This document shows positions 1 through 8,786 of a DNA stretch of 46,011 nt, piece by piece. Origin of the DNA: Ignavibacteria bacterium (lineage in GTDB: Bacteria; Bacteroidota; Ignavibacteria; Ignavibacteriales; Ignavibacteriaceae); the NCBI GenBank assembly GCA_030693705.1, contig JAUYAB010000106.1:1-46011 (forward strand), read 5' to 3'. Each line of letters starts with the position of its first letter. Within the stretch, counting starts at the first letter, position 1. A program made the translations under genes and the position numbers. The notes below the pieces were generated by a model. It had not been told where the DNA came from and ran no database searches. It worked only from the letters and a program-made list of their open reading frames with translations.

Positions 1-423
1 TCCTTCGCACGATGCGATTTTGCCCGACAACTTATGCGATTTCGTTACTTCATCAGCGATTCATTTACATTCATCTCTTGAAGACTTACCTGATTCATTT
101 TGTGAACCTTTTCTCTGTCCGTTCACCACAGCGACTTTACAGCTTAAGTCAAAGGCTTATAAATTTGCAGCGCAGAGCGGTTTGGTAACTCCGCCTGTAC
201 GGCGTTACCGATACTTCGTCTCTCGTTGCACTTTCGAGAGATTGTATCATCTTTATTACAGCATGTTAAAGAGCATTTCTTTAACTTCACGGCACAAACG
301 AAGTTGCGCGAAGGGAAAGAACAGTTTTGTAAAACCCCCATTTTATTTTTTGAATATATCTTTCCACAAACTATTTTTGCCATTGTTATGTAATTGGTTC
401 TAAACTAAACCTGAGTAACTAAG
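1..423. other. Gene-free leader region with several hairpins
   Basis: I see no convincing gene here: the open frames on both strands give cysteine- and serine-rich peptides with no family resemblance. The stretch holds several inverted repeats: 102-126 (GTGAAC/GTTCAC), 184-209 (GGTAAC..GCC/GGC..GTTACC), 220-240 (CTCTCG/CGAGAG) and 265-285 (GTTAAAGA/TCTTTAAC, a perfect 8-bp stem). The word GCGATT recurs near 13, 37 and 53. This could be the tail of an element beginning left of the window, a cluster of REP-like palindromes, or an untranslated leader of the kinase gene at 424. Only the 8-bp and the compound 184-209 hairpins exceed what chance would readily give. Confidence 0.4.
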
Positions 424-2877
424 ATGCTGAATGTTTTACGTAAAGTACAGTATTTGTTATTGCTCGACCTCTTCTTAATCATTATTTCCCTTTGGGGGAT
501 AAGAAATTTTTATTTAAAACCGGCTCTCCCTTTTACTACTATCCAATCTACCGATAAAATTCTTATTCATTCGGGAAGTTCTACACCCTTCTGGTCTTTA
601 CAAAATGCTACTCTTCTAACTATTAATAAAATAAAATTTGATTCAAACGAAGAGATTGAAACTTACTTAGATGCTTTTAAAATTGGAGATAATGTTGATT
701 TGCGTTTGCTGCTAGGTAAAGCAGAAAAAGAAATTTCGCTTAAACTCGTCTCCTACTATTCCATGTTCTATGTTTTCGTCGCCGCCATAACAGGATTCTT
801 TTTTATTTTTGTACCGGTTGTCGTCATTCTAAAAAAAGGATTAACAGTACAAACCTTAACTTATCACTGGGTTATGGTTGCAAGCGGATTGATTATTCTA
901 AATACCTGGGGAACATACAATTCTCCCTTCTTTGGAATCAGTTTTGCCTCCCGGTTCATTTTTCATGTTGGTTATGCTTTTTTCTCTTCTATTTTTCTCC
1001 ATTTTACTTTAGTTTTTCCGAACGAAATATTTCAGCGGAGGAGAAAAATACTTTTCATGTACGGATTCTCTTTTTTACTTTCTGTTGCAACACTTCATTT
1101 TTTCGGTGTAAGTATCGCTCACCCATCATCCGGATCAATTCATAACTATGTCCTGGCTTTTAATGTAAGCAGATATTTTGTACTCATATGTTTATTGCTC
1201 GGTGTATTTAACTTTGCGGTTTCCTACCGGCGGGCAAAAACTGTTGCTGATAAAAAGAAATTGAAATGGCTGCTGTTTGGTTTAACTATCGGTCCTTTAA
1301 CCTTTGCATTGTTATGGGTTTTACCGTTGGCTTTTATCGGAAGAGGACTAATACCGGAAGAACTTTTATTGATCGTTCTTTTAATTATTCCTTTCACATT
1401 TTCAATCTCAATTCTTAAATATCATTTATGGGATATTGACAGAGTAATCAACAGAAGCGTTGTCTATTCAATTTTATTGGCGGGAATAATTGCTGCATAT
1501 TTTGTTGTAGTGTTTCTCGTTTCCTCTTTTGCCGCAAAAGAGAGCGGGACATTCCCGATAGTAATTACAGTGGCGGTCATCGCTTTGTTTGTTCAATCGT
1601 TGAAAAGAAAAATTGAAACATTCGTAGATAAAACATTCTTCCGGGTGCAATATGATTTTCGTTTTGCGGTAAAAAAAGTTCTAAAAGAACTAAGCGACTG
1701 CGCCAGCTTGCCACAACTTTCCGCTGCATGTATAAACGGCATCGTTAACTTTATTCCTGTAAAAAATATCGCCTTCGCTTCAGTTGAAAGAGAGACCGGA
1801 GTATGCGAAATTTTAAGCCAAAGAGGAGTTAAGCTTTCTCTTAAACATAAATTCTGGATTAAGAAGGACAAGGTTGAACGACTAACGATGAAACATGTAG
1901 CATTGCAGGAGATGTTTGAAGGAGAAATAAATTCGTTCATGGGAGACCCGAGATTATTTAAACGACTTGGTTTTGCAATCCTTCTGCCGCTAAAAAATTC
2001 TGCTGATCAGATCCACGCGATGTTGTTAATCGGAGAAAGAAAATCAGAGCAAAGATTTAGTTACGAAGATTTTGATCTGCTCTATCAAATCGCCGCAGAA
2101 ACAAGCATCATGTATGAGCGGATTCTGCTTCAGCAAAAAGCAATCTTAGATGCGATCGAAAAACAAAAATTAGTTGAGTTAAACGAATTAAAATCACTCT
2201 TTGTCTCATCAGTTACTCACGATCTTAAAACTCCGCTTACTTCAATTAAAATGTTCGCAGAGTTGATTGAGGATTCTCCAAACATAACAACTGAAAAGAA
2301 GAATGAATATCTGAGAATAATTCAAGGAGAGACGGCACGCTTAAGCCGCTTGATCGATAATGTACTTGATCTGGCAAAGATTGAACGAGGAACAAAAGAT
2401 TATCATTTGGAAAAGACTGACTTGAATGACATTGTTTCTTCTGTAATTAGCATGATGGAATATCAAATTAAAATGAATGAGTTTGTACTTGTGGTATCAA
2501 CGTCTCCGGATGCATTGCCAATAATAGCAGACAAAGACGCCATTGAAGAAGCGCTGATAAATTTGATATCGAACTCAATTAAATATTCTAAAGAAAACAA
2601 AAAAATTACCATTACAACAGCAATGGAAGATTCCGGACCAAAAGTTTCTGTTAAAGATGAAGGGATCGGAATTGGAGCAGAAGATTTGCAAATAATATTT
2701 GAACCGTATGAACGATTGAACAACGAGCACGTTAAAAGTAAGAGCGGAACCGGAATCGGTTTAACCGTTGTAAAACATATCGTGCAAGCGCATAATGCCG
2801 AGATACGCATTAATAGTGCGCCCGGAGAAGGAACGGAATTTATGATCATTTTTGAAAATTTTTCTTCAAATATTTAG
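424..2877 (+). CDS. Membrane-bound sensor histidine kinase
   Basis: This is a large sensor kinase that should autophosphorylate on histidine and pass the phosphate to a receiver. The 817 residues begin with one membrane helix (about 8-26), then an extracytoplasmic stretch of about 75 residues that reads like a small PDZ-like domain, then about eight membrane helices (115-395). A GAF-like region follows (about 415-580). The DHp motif SVTHDLKTPL has its phosphoacceptor at H599, and the ATPase has an N-box (NLISNS, N713/N717) and glycine boxes DEGIGIG and GTGIGLTVV. Two response-regulator genes follow directly, the first start lying 10 bases after this stop, so the three genes form a cotranscribed signalling unit. 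The signal is unknown; the many-helix input resembles the 7TM class of kinases. The start has only a weak ribosome-binding site. Confidence 0.93.
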   Translation: MLNVLRKVQYLLLLDLFLIIISLWGIRNFYLKPALPFTTIQSTDKILIHSGSSTPFWSLQNATLLTINKIKFDSNEEIETYLDAFKIGDNVDLRLLLGKAEKEISLKLVSYYSMFYVFVAAITGFFFIFVPVVVILKKGLTVQTLTYHWVMVASGLIILNTWGTYNSPFFGISFASRFIFHVGYAFFSSIFLHFTLVFPNEIFQRRRKILFMYGFSFLLSVATLHFFGVSIAHPSSGSIHNYVLAFNVSRYFVLICLLLGVFNFAVSYRRAKTVADKKKLKWLLFGLTIGPLTFALLWVLPLAFIGRGLIPEELLLIVLLIIPFTFSISILKYHLWDIDRVINRSVVYSILLAGIIAAYFVVVFLVSSFAAKESGTFPIVITVAVIALFVQSLKRKIETFVDKTFFRVQYDFRFAVKKVLKELSDCASLPQLSAACINGIVNFIPVKNIAFASVERETGVCEILSQRGVKLSLKHKFWIKKDKVERLTMKHVALQEMFEGEINSFMGDPRLFKRLGFAILLPLKNSADQIHAMLLIGERKSEQRFSYEDFDLLYQIAAETSIMYERILLQQKAILDAIEKQKLVELNELKSLFVSSVTHDLKTPLTSIKMFAELIEDSPNITTEKKNEYLRIIQGETARLSRLIDNVLDLAKIERGTKDYHLEKTDLNDIVSSVISMMEYQIKMNEFVLVVSTSPDALPIIADKDAIEEALINLISNSIKYSKENKKITITTAMEDSGPKVSVKDEGIGIGAEDLQIIFEPYERLNNEHVKSKSGTGIGLTVVKHIVQAHNAEIRINSAPGEGTEFMIIFENFSSNI

Positions 2878-2887
2878 TGAGGAATGT

Positions 2888-3559
2888 ATGACAAAAATAT
2901 TAATTGTTGAAGACGATGCTGCGATACGCACTGGAATTAAGGAAGCATTGCAGAACGAAAAATATACCGTTGAAACCGCTTCGGATGGATTAGAAGGATT
3001 GGCTGCCGCACTTTCGTTTAATCCCGATCTTATTATCAGCGATATAAATATGCCGAATATGGATGGATACGGGTTGATAAATAAACTTCAAGAGAATGAT
3101 GAAACGAAAACCATTCCCTTTATTTTTCTTTCTATAAAAGCAGAAAATAAAGATGTGTTCAAAGGACTCCAACTTGGAGCTGATGATTATCTCCCAAAAC
3201 CATTCCGCATTGCTGATCTTCTTGCAAAAGTAAAACTACGGTTAGACAAAGTTCAAAGGATTAAAGAAACCGAGTTATTAAAAGAGCGCGAAAAACTTAG
3301 AAAGTATCTTTGTGATATCATGAAAAAACCGCTGATCTCAATTAAAGGATATGCTGAAATTTTAGTGGAAGATTTGACTAATACCGATCACTATAAACTT
3401 GCGCTTGAAATTAGAGACAGTGCAATCGTATTAGACGAAGTGCTTTCACGTTATTTGGAATATGCAAGAAAAGAATTAAATACTGCCCGGAATAATGATG
3501 ACGACTTAAAATCAATTCAAGAGCAGTTAGAAGAACTATTAACAAAATTATGCAGATAA
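2888..3559 (+). CDS. Response regulator with degenerate DHp-like C-terminal domain
   Basis: The N-terminal receiver domain (about 1-118) is complete: acidic pocket E8/D9/D10, phosphoacceptor D52 in SDINMP, and conserved K104 in PKPF. There is no DNA-binding domain. After a helical linker the C-terminus contains DIMKKPLISIKGYAEIL, which lines up with the HELRTPLTSIKGYAELL dimerisation motif of histidine kinases, but the phosphoacceptor position is D143 instead of His; P148 stands at the usual +5 place. The kinase ATPase domain is absent. I start the gene at 2888, which has a GTGAGGA ribosome site; an upstream in-frame ATG at 2852 lies inside the kinase gene. It sits between a kinase and an OmpR-type regulator and could act as a phosphate sink, scaffold or kinase-binding modulator; that role is inference. 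Confidence 0.88.
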   Translation: MTKILIVEDDAAIRTGIKEALQNEKYTVETASDGLEGLAAALSFNPDLIISDINMPNMDGYGLINKLQENDETKTIPFIFLSIKAENKDVFKGLQLGADDYLPKPFRIADLLAKVKLRLDKVQRIKETELLKEREKLRKYLCDIMKKPLISIKGYAEILVEDLTNTDHYKLALEIRDSAIVLDEVLSRYLEYARKELNTARNNDDDLKSIQEQLEELLTKLCR

Positions 3560-3570
3560 AAGGAGTGCGC

Positions 3571-4251
3571 ATGAAAAAAATATTCGTTGTTGAAGATGAT
3601 GTAACTATCCGTAAAGGATTGGTCGAATCGTTGCAGATGGAGAATTATGAAGTTAGTTCTAACGGCAACGGAGATGAAGCATTTTCGTTAATCAAAACCG
3701 GCAAACCCGATTTGATCATTCTGGATTTAATGCTTCCCGGAAAAAATGGTTTTGAGATTTGCCGTGAATTGAGAAGGGATAACATAGGAACACCCATAAT
3801 TATGCTAACAAGTAAAACGGAAGAGATTGACAAAATACTTGGATTGGAAATCGGTGCGGATGATTATGTTACAAAACCTTTTAGTGTGAGAGAACTTGTA
3901 GCAAGGATTAAAGCGCATTTACGCCGCACTGAACTTCCTCACAGCGGTATCGACGAAACTTCATTCGGAAATATTCATATAAACTTTAAGAAACATGAAG
4001 CCGTAAAAGGTAAAACCCAATTAACTTTTTCTTCAATGGAATTAAAGATTCTTAAATTTTTTGTTGAGCATGAAGGAGAAGTAATCTCACGTGAATTGCT
4101 GCTAAATAATGTTTGGGGATTTGAGTCATTCCCCACCACAAGAACTGTGGATAATTTTATTCTCTCTATCAGAAAACAAATTGAAGACAATCCTTCGGAA
4201 CCAAAACACCTACTTACTGTTCACAAAGCCGGTTATAAATTCGTGAAATAA
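3571..4251 (+). CDS. OmpR/PhoB-family response regulator
   Basis: A 226-residue two-domain transcription factor. The receiver has an acidic pocket at E8-D10, phosphoacceptor D52 (ILDLMLPG) and K102 (TKPF). The C-terminal winged helix (about 130-226) shows the OmpR signature: LTFSSMELKIL, then RELLLNNVWG, and the recognition helix segment TRTVDNFILSIRKQIE, ending in HKAGYKFV. I start at 3571, preceded by AAAGGAG; an earlier ATG at 3550 overlaps the preceding gene. The next gene, an outer-membrane protein, begins three bases after the stop, so envelope functions are plausible targets. The cognate kinase is very probably the gene at 424. Confidence 0.94.
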   Translation: MKKIFVVEDDVTIRKGLVESLQMENYEVSSNGNGDEAFSLIKTGKPDLIILDLMLPGKNGFEICRELRRDNIGTPIIMLTSKTEEIDKILGLEIGADDYVTKPFSVRELVARIKAHLRRTELPHSGIDETSFGNIHINFKKHEAVKGKTQLTFSSMELKILKFFVEHEGEVISRELLLNNVWGFESFPTTRTVDNFILSIRKQIEDNPSEPKHLLTVHKAGYKFVK

Positions 4252-4254
4252 AAG

Positions 4255-5346
4255 ATGAAAGGATTTGTAAACATAAAGCGGTCTTCCCTTACAATACTTA
4301 TATTTTGTTTTCTTTACTTACTAATTTCGCTCTCTGTTTTTGCACAAACGAAAGATGAAAAATCGTCTATTGAAATACTTCCCATACTTTCATACGATAC
4401 TGACGCCGGTTTCGGTTTTGGTGGAAAAGCCTTTTTCTTTAATCAAGTTTTAACTAACGAATCTTTCGACGCAATTCTTTTTATGAGCACCAAGGGTGAG
4501 CGGTGGCTTCGTTTTGTTTTTTCCTATCCCGATTTCGAATACCGCCAGGGAACTATTTATCCTTTCGCCCTTGATCTTATTGTTGATTATGATGTCTGGA
4601 TAAAAAATGGCTTTTATGGTTGGAGTAATTTTTCACCTAACGAAAAAGAGTTTTACCGGAAAGGAATTTTTGAAACGAGTTTACTCTCGAGTTTTGGGTT
4701 AACAAAAGAATTCGTGTTGCAGTGCGGATTCGGATTCAAGCATTATGCTCTTTCTAATTTCCAAAAGGAAAAAACACTTTTGACCATCTTCTCGCAAAAT
4801 GAAAATCATATTATTTCACTCCCCTTTTTATCTTTTAGCGGAAGGTATGATTCGAGAAACAGTTTCGTAAATCCAACCAAAGGATTCCAAACCACTTTGA
4901 ATTTTGAATATGGTATTTCTTCAATTAAGTATGTAAGAAGCATTGCCGAGATGATGTACTATTTTCCGGTGTGGAAAGACAAAATGATTTCTGCATTTCA
5001 CTTTGCGTTTAAGGATTGCAAGGCTGACTCATTAAATTTTTTACTCTTACCCTCTCTGGGAGGAAACAATACACTCCGCGGATACCCGCAAGATAGATTT
5101 ATAAACAACACTGCTCTTTATTGCAACGCAGAATTCCGTTTCAAATTGTATAACCGTTTAGGTGGGATTGCCGGATTGGACTTTGGCAAAACATGGAATG
5201 CGGTTTCAAAAATCGATCTTTCAGATTGGGTCTATTCTCCTGTCGTCGGACTTCGCTATTACATGGATAACTTTATTGTTCGAGCTGATTTTTCAATTAG
5301 TAAAGAGACTTCCGGTTTCTATCTAAATTTTGGTCATATCTTTTAA
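4255..5346 (+). CDS. Omp85/BamA-like outer-membrane beta-barrel protein
   Basis: A 363-residue exported protein with a signal peptide ending near SVFAQT. The rest alternates short hydrophobic and polar strands, as in an outer-membrane barrel, and ends in a phenylalanine. The stretch LLPSLGGNNTLRGYPQDR carries the LRGY loop motif of Omp85-family surface antigens (BamA, TamA, patatin-associated barrels), and the next strand begins with the matching ALYCNAEFRF. No POTRA domains precede the barrel, so it is a barrel-only member of the family, not BamA itself. It starts 3 bases after the OmpR-type regulator and is likely part of that operon. The transported substrate, if any, cannot be told. Confidence 0.8.
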   Translation: MKGFVNIKRSSLTILIFCFLYLLISLSVFAQTKDEKSSIEILPILSYDTDAGFGFGGKAFFFNQVLTNESFDAILFMSTKGERWLRFVFSYPDFEYRQGTIYPFALDLIVDYDVWIKNGFYGWSNFSPNEKEFYRKGIFETSLLSSFGLTKEFVLQCGFGFKHYALSNFQKEKTLLTIFSQNENHIISLPFLSFSGRYDSRNSFVNPTKGFQTTLNFEYGISSIKYVRSIAEMMYYFPVWKDKMISAFHFAFKDCKADSLNFLLLPSLGGNNTLRGYPQDRFINNTALYCNAEFRFKLYNRLGGIAGLDFGKTWNAVSKIDLSDWVYSPVVGLRYYMDNFIVRADFSISKETSGFYLNFGHIF

Positions 5347-5470
5347 ATTTTTCTCCTCTCTCAATTCTTCATTTCTATTATTCGACTATTCCTATTTCCC
5401 GGATTTTCAAAGAACCTCTTAATCATAATCATAATCTTTTTCATACTCTGCTTTGAAACTAACAAGTAAC

Positions 5471-5534
5471 AAAGATTAAGATTAAGATTAAGATTAGGAA
5501 TAGGATTAAGATTAAGATTAAGAATAAGAATAAG
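5471..5534. repeat. Hexanucleotide (AAGATT)n microsatellite
   Basis: About ten units of AAGATT/AGGATT/AAGAAT in register. A half-matching array on the other strand lies at 5420-5439: its reverse complement matches 18 of 20 bases of 5471-5490, so transcripts could fold into a 20-bp hairpin with a 31-base loop. Slippage-prone repeats of this kind vary in length between isolates. Confidence 0.9.
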
Positions 5535-5629
5535 CAGAATCATAATCCGCAGAGTAATGTGTACTATCCACAAACAATACTTTTACAATCCACTGACAAT
5601 TCCGTGACAACTCTCTAATTAGCTCGCTT

Positions 5630-5637
5630 TAGTTTTG
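5630..5637 (+). promoter_or_regulatory. Bacteroidota-type -7 promoter element (TAGTTTTG)
   Basis: TAGTTTTG fits the TAnnTTTG consensus. The -33 element is poor (GTGACA at a spacing of 20 rather than 17). It would place the transcript start near 5643, 25 bases before the ATG at 5668, and it excludes an alternative ATG at 5635 that overlaps the element. Confidence 0.45.
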
Positions 5638-5667
5638 CATCAGAAATTAAAAACGAAAGGTGCTATC

Positions 5668-6228
5668 ATGAAAACAAAACAAATCTTTAATCTTTTTCTG
5701 ACGCTGGTTATTTTTTTAAGTTTCACAGTTTCAGAAGTTTCTGCTCAAACTGAGAACAAGTTCACACCGATAAAATTCGGTTCAAGAAATCTTGGAGGTC
5801 CGAGATTAGGTTTCACGTACATTCCGGGTCATGGGGAATTAGTTACCACACTTAAAGATAAAAAAATCGGTCCATTGTTAAGTCAATTCGGCTGGCATTT
5901 TGAGTACCAAATCGTTCCCGATGTTGAAGGTCCATGTTTTATCATCGAAGCAATTCCGCTAGTTGCCGGTGTTGAATATGGAACGCTCATCCCTTCAATA
6001 ACACTTGGATTTGGTATTCGCTTCCCAAATGGAATTGAATTTGGAATGGGACCAAATATTCTTGCAACGGAAAAAGGAGGAATGTCCGCTTTAATGCTCG
6101 CTGTTGGAAAAAGCTTCGAGTACGGAGGAGTAAGCATTCCGCTTAACCTCGCAGTCACTACAAATCCAAAAGGCTATCGAGTTAGTTTCATCTTTGGATA
6201 CGCAATTGAAAAAAGCAATAACAAATAA
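5668..6228 (+). CDS. Exported protein of unknown function, probable outer-membrane barrel
   Basis: A 186-residue protein with a clear signal peptide (about 1-25, ending EVSAQ). The mature part is glycine-rich with alternating strands (GPRLGFTYIPG, SITLGFGIRFPNG, GVSIPLNLAVTT) and ends FGYAIEKSNNK, which suggests a small outer-membrane barrel or a barrel-associated protein. I do not recognise a named family. The start at 5668 follows GAAAGGTG. The nucleotidase-like gene follows after 28 bases, so the two may be cotranscribed. Confidence 0.75.
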   Translation: MKTKQIFNLFLTLVIFLSFTVSEVSAQTENKFTPIKFGSRNLGGPRLGFTYIPGHGELVTTLKDKKIGPLLSQFGWHFEYQIVPDVEGPCFIIEAIPLVAGVEYGTLIPSITLGFGIRFPNGIEFGMGPNILATEKGGMSALMLAVGKSFEYGGVSIPLNLAVTTNPKGYRVSFIFGYAIEKSNNK

Positions 6229-6256
6229 TTAAATCATAAAAAAAATGGAGACTAAA

Positions 6257-8122
6257 ATGAAAACTTTATTTATCACCTTGTTCTTGTTATCCTCACTTCT
6301 TTTTTCTCAACAGGATACGCTGACCATTCTTCACTTGAACGATACGCACTCGAACCTTGCCCCAAGCGCTCCTCGAACCGCTACACTTGATGGAACCACG
6401 GGAGGAATCGCGCGTGCCGCTTCGGTTATCGGCTTAACTAAAATGACCGAACTAAATGTTCTCACACTACACGCTGGTGATTTTTTCGTCGGTGACTTAA
6501 TGTTCAATTTTTACTTTGGCGTTCCGGAACTTCAAATACTGCAAAGCCTCGGTGTTGACGCAATTGCTGTCGGGAATCATGAATTTGATTTGATGCCATC
6601 AACTTTAACCACAGCGCTTAAAACAGCTTTCCCGTCTTTAGCTCAAAAAATTCCTCTTCTTTCAGCGAACGCCATAATGGAAGATACTTCAGTTACGGCA
6701 TTAAAAGATTTCATCAAACCTTATGTAATAAAAGAATATGGAAAAATAAAAGTTGGAATATTTGGAATGACTACCACAGAAACAAATACCTTCTCACTTC
6801 CCTCTCCAGTAGTGATCGATACAAATGTTTTCGTTTGCGCCGCAACGATGGTGGAAACTCTCAAAGCCAATGGATGCAATGTGGTAATAATGCTTTCACA
6901 TCTTGGGCGATTTTATGATGAGGCAATGGCGCAGAATATTCCCGGCATAAATATTATAGTTGGCGGACATGACCACTATACAACAGAAAGTCCCGTAGTA
7001 ATAGATAATAGTTACGGCGGCAAAACATGGTTTGTTCAAGCTGATGCGTTTTACTCGCGCATTGGAAAAATGAAAATCGGTGTTGAAGGTGAAAATGTTT
7101 CTCTACTTGATTATCAGTCAATTCTTTTAGATGGAAACATTCCGGAAGAACCTACGGTAAAAGCGGTTGTTGATCAATTAACAACCGGTCTTGAAACGAC
7201 GTTAAGTTGGAAAGTTTTTACAGAAAAAATTGGTGAAGCCACCGAAGATTTTAATGAAGTTGCAGTCTTAACTCAACCGGGAAGATTTGATACGCCAATC
7301 GGCAATTTGGTTTCCGATGCTTTTCGTGATGCTACAAAAACGCAGATTGCCGTTCAACTTGGCGGCTCTACCGCACAGAAACTTTACAAGGGTCCAATTG
7401 TTGCCGCAGATGTTTTCCGCATGATCGGTTACGGTTTTAACGAAGTAAATGGTTTGGGATATCGCTTAGCAACATTTAATATCACCGGCGCTGAATTGTG
7501 GAAAGGTTTTGAAATTTGTTTGGCAACTGCTGAATATAATGATGAAATGTTACCGCAAGTTTCGGGAATGGAATATTCTTTTGATCTTAATTTACCGGCA
7601 TATTTAAGATTACGCTGGATCAAGATAAACGGCGTGGATATTGATCCAAATTCAACTTATACGGCTACCGCAAATGAATTCTTTGTAGCAGCTCTACCTC
7701 AATTCGGTGTGGAAATTTCAAACCTTTCACTGCTGGCGGAAACTGCTGAATTACAGGTCGTTGTAAGTTATATTGCCGCCCACAGTCCCATTTCGCCAAG
7801 TCAAGAGGGAAGAGTAACAACTGAATTAAACGATAACAATGAAATCCTTCCGGAAAAATTTGACTTAAAACAGAACTATCCAAATCCTTTTAATCCAACA
7901 ACAACCATAAGCTACTCAATTGATCAACCTTCATTTGTTACGTTGAAAATCTATGACATCACCGGAAATGAAGTTGAAACTCTTATAAATGGATACCAAA
8001 CTACCGGAAAACATTCTGTTCAATTCGGAATAAAAAATAAATCATTAGCAAGCGGCGTTTATTTTTATCGGTTACAAGCAAACGGGAAGTTTTTAACTAA
8101 ATCAATGTTATTATTAAAATAA
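6257..8122 (+). CDS. Secreted 5'-nucleotidase-like metallophosphoesterase with T9SS sorting domain
   Basis: The 621 residues read: signal peptide (about 1-20), calcineurin-type phosphoesterase with the two-metal motifs LNDTH (D29, H31), HAGD, GNHE (N107, H108, E109), SHLG and GGHDH, then the 5'-nucleotidase C-terminal domain (from about 350, GNLVSDAFRDA), then a T9SS type A sorting domain (about 535-621) with KQNYPNPFNPTTTISY and a C-terminal KSMLLLK. It should be exported across the outer membrane by type IX secretion and act at the cell surface on nucleotides or similar phosphoesters. In UshA-type enzymes an NGGGIR-like motif binds the substrate; here the matching stretch is QLGGSTAQ, with neither Asn nor Arg, so specificity may differ. 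The start at 6257 has GGAG six bases upstream; ATG 6245 lies before that site. Confidence 0.92.
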   Translation: MKTLFITLFLLSSLLFSQQDTLTILHLNDTHSNLAPSAPRTATLDGTTGGIARAASVIGLTKMTELNVLTLHAGDFFVGDLMFNFYFGVPELQILQSLGVDAIAVGNHEFDLMPSTLTTALKTAFPSLAQKIPLLSANAIMEDTSVTALKDFIKPYVIKEYGKIKVGIFGMTTTETNTFSLPSPVVIDTNVFVCAATMVETLKANGCNVVIMLSHLGRFYDEAMAQNIPGINIIVGGHDHYTTESPVVIDNSYGGKTWFVQADAFYSRIGKMKIGVEGENVSLLDYQSILLDGNIPEEPTVKAVVDQLTTGLETTLSWKVFTEKIGEATEDFNEVAVLTQPGRFDTPIGNLVSDAFRDATKTQIAVQLGGSTAQKLYKGPIVAADVFRMIGYGFNEVNGLGYRLATFNITGAELWKGFEICLATAEYNDEMLPQVSGMEYSFDLNLPAYLRLRWIKINGVDIDPNSTYTATANEFFVAALPQFGVEISNLSLLAETAELQVVVSYIAAHSPISPSQEGRVTTELNDNNEILPEKFDLKQNYPNPFNPTTTISYSIDQPSFVTLKIYDITGNEVETLINGYQTTGKHSVQFGIKNKSLASGVYFYRLQANGKFLTKSMLLLK

Positions 8123-8139
8123 ATCATAAAGGTGATGAA

Positions 8140-8760
8140 ATGAGAAACGTAAAAATGATAATCGCAGCAGTTATTCTTTTAAGCTCAACGCAGTTTGCCC
8201 AATATAAAAAGGGGCAATGGGAATTAGGTTTTACCGGTAGCGTTGGAAGCACCACCCAGTCATCAAAATCAAGCGGAACTTCCGGTTCTTACGATAACTC
8301 AATTGATACGGATTTCTTCGATATTTCATTGTTGCCGGGTTACTATCTTCTTGACGGATTTTCAATTGAACCTGAATTTGGATTTTTCGCAATAAAAGAT
8401 GAAAAACCCTCTTATAACTTAATAGCGAACTTAAGTTATACATTCATGTTCCCATATTCGTCAAATGCCTTTTTTATCAAAGCCGGATACGGTCTCGGCA
8501 ATGCATATGCGTTACCAATGGCAGATGAATTTTTAGTTCGAGTTTCCAATAAATTTGACGTCACGATCTTAAATCTTGGTACCGGTGTAAAATTTTTCGT
8601 GGGAGAAAAAGTATATATTCGATGTGAAGCCAATTATAGAATTCAATCATGGCAAAGAGAATATTCCTACTCTTATCCGCCTTACTATTATAGCAATGAT
8701 AAATCTGAGTACAGTTGGAAAACGTTACGGTTAAAAGTCGGACTTGGTATATTAATTTAA
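8140..8760 (+). CDS. Small outer-membrane beta-barrel protein
   Basis: A 206-residue protein with a signal peptide (ending QFAQY) followed by about eight amphipathic strands, for example GQWELGFTGSVG, SFSIEPEFGF-like and KTLRLKVGLGILI at the C-terminus. Length and pattern fit the eight-stranded OmpW/OmpX/OmpA-type 'outer membrane beta-barrel' group. The start follows AAAGGTGAT. It lies 17 bases after the nucleotidase and is the last gene of this plus-strand block; menC converges from the other side. Function unknown. Confidence 0.78.
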   Translation: MRNVKMIIAAVILLSSTQFAQYKKGQWELGFTGSVGSTTQSSKSSGTSGSYDNSIDTDFFDISLLPGYYLLDGFSIEPEFGFFAIKDEKPSYNLIANLSYTFMFPYSSNAFFIKAGYGLGNAYALPMADEFLVRVSNKFDVTILNLGTGVKFFVGEKVYIRCEANYRIQSWQREYSYSYPPYYYSNDKSEYSWKTLRLKVGLGILI

Positions 8761-8786
8761 TGAAGGAAAACTCAAAGTAAAAAGCT

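Larger units (their letters stand above)
5347..5667 (+). other. Intergenic region with hexanucleotide repeat and inverted repeat
   Basis: Non-coding. An open frame on the minus strand here only reads through the repeat (NLNLNPIP...). The stretch holds a period-6 array (see 5471-5534), an inverted repeat matching it (5420-5439) and a probable promoter close to the next gene (TAGTTTTG at 5630-5637). Confidence 0.7.

Noticed and set aside
20-403. Open frame of 127 codons at the left edge
   Set aside because: It has an odd composition, crosses several hairpins and has no ribosome site or recognisable domain.
5361-5573. Minus-strand frame of 70 codons
   Set aside because: It is mostly a translation of the hexanucleotide repeat (NLNLNL...).
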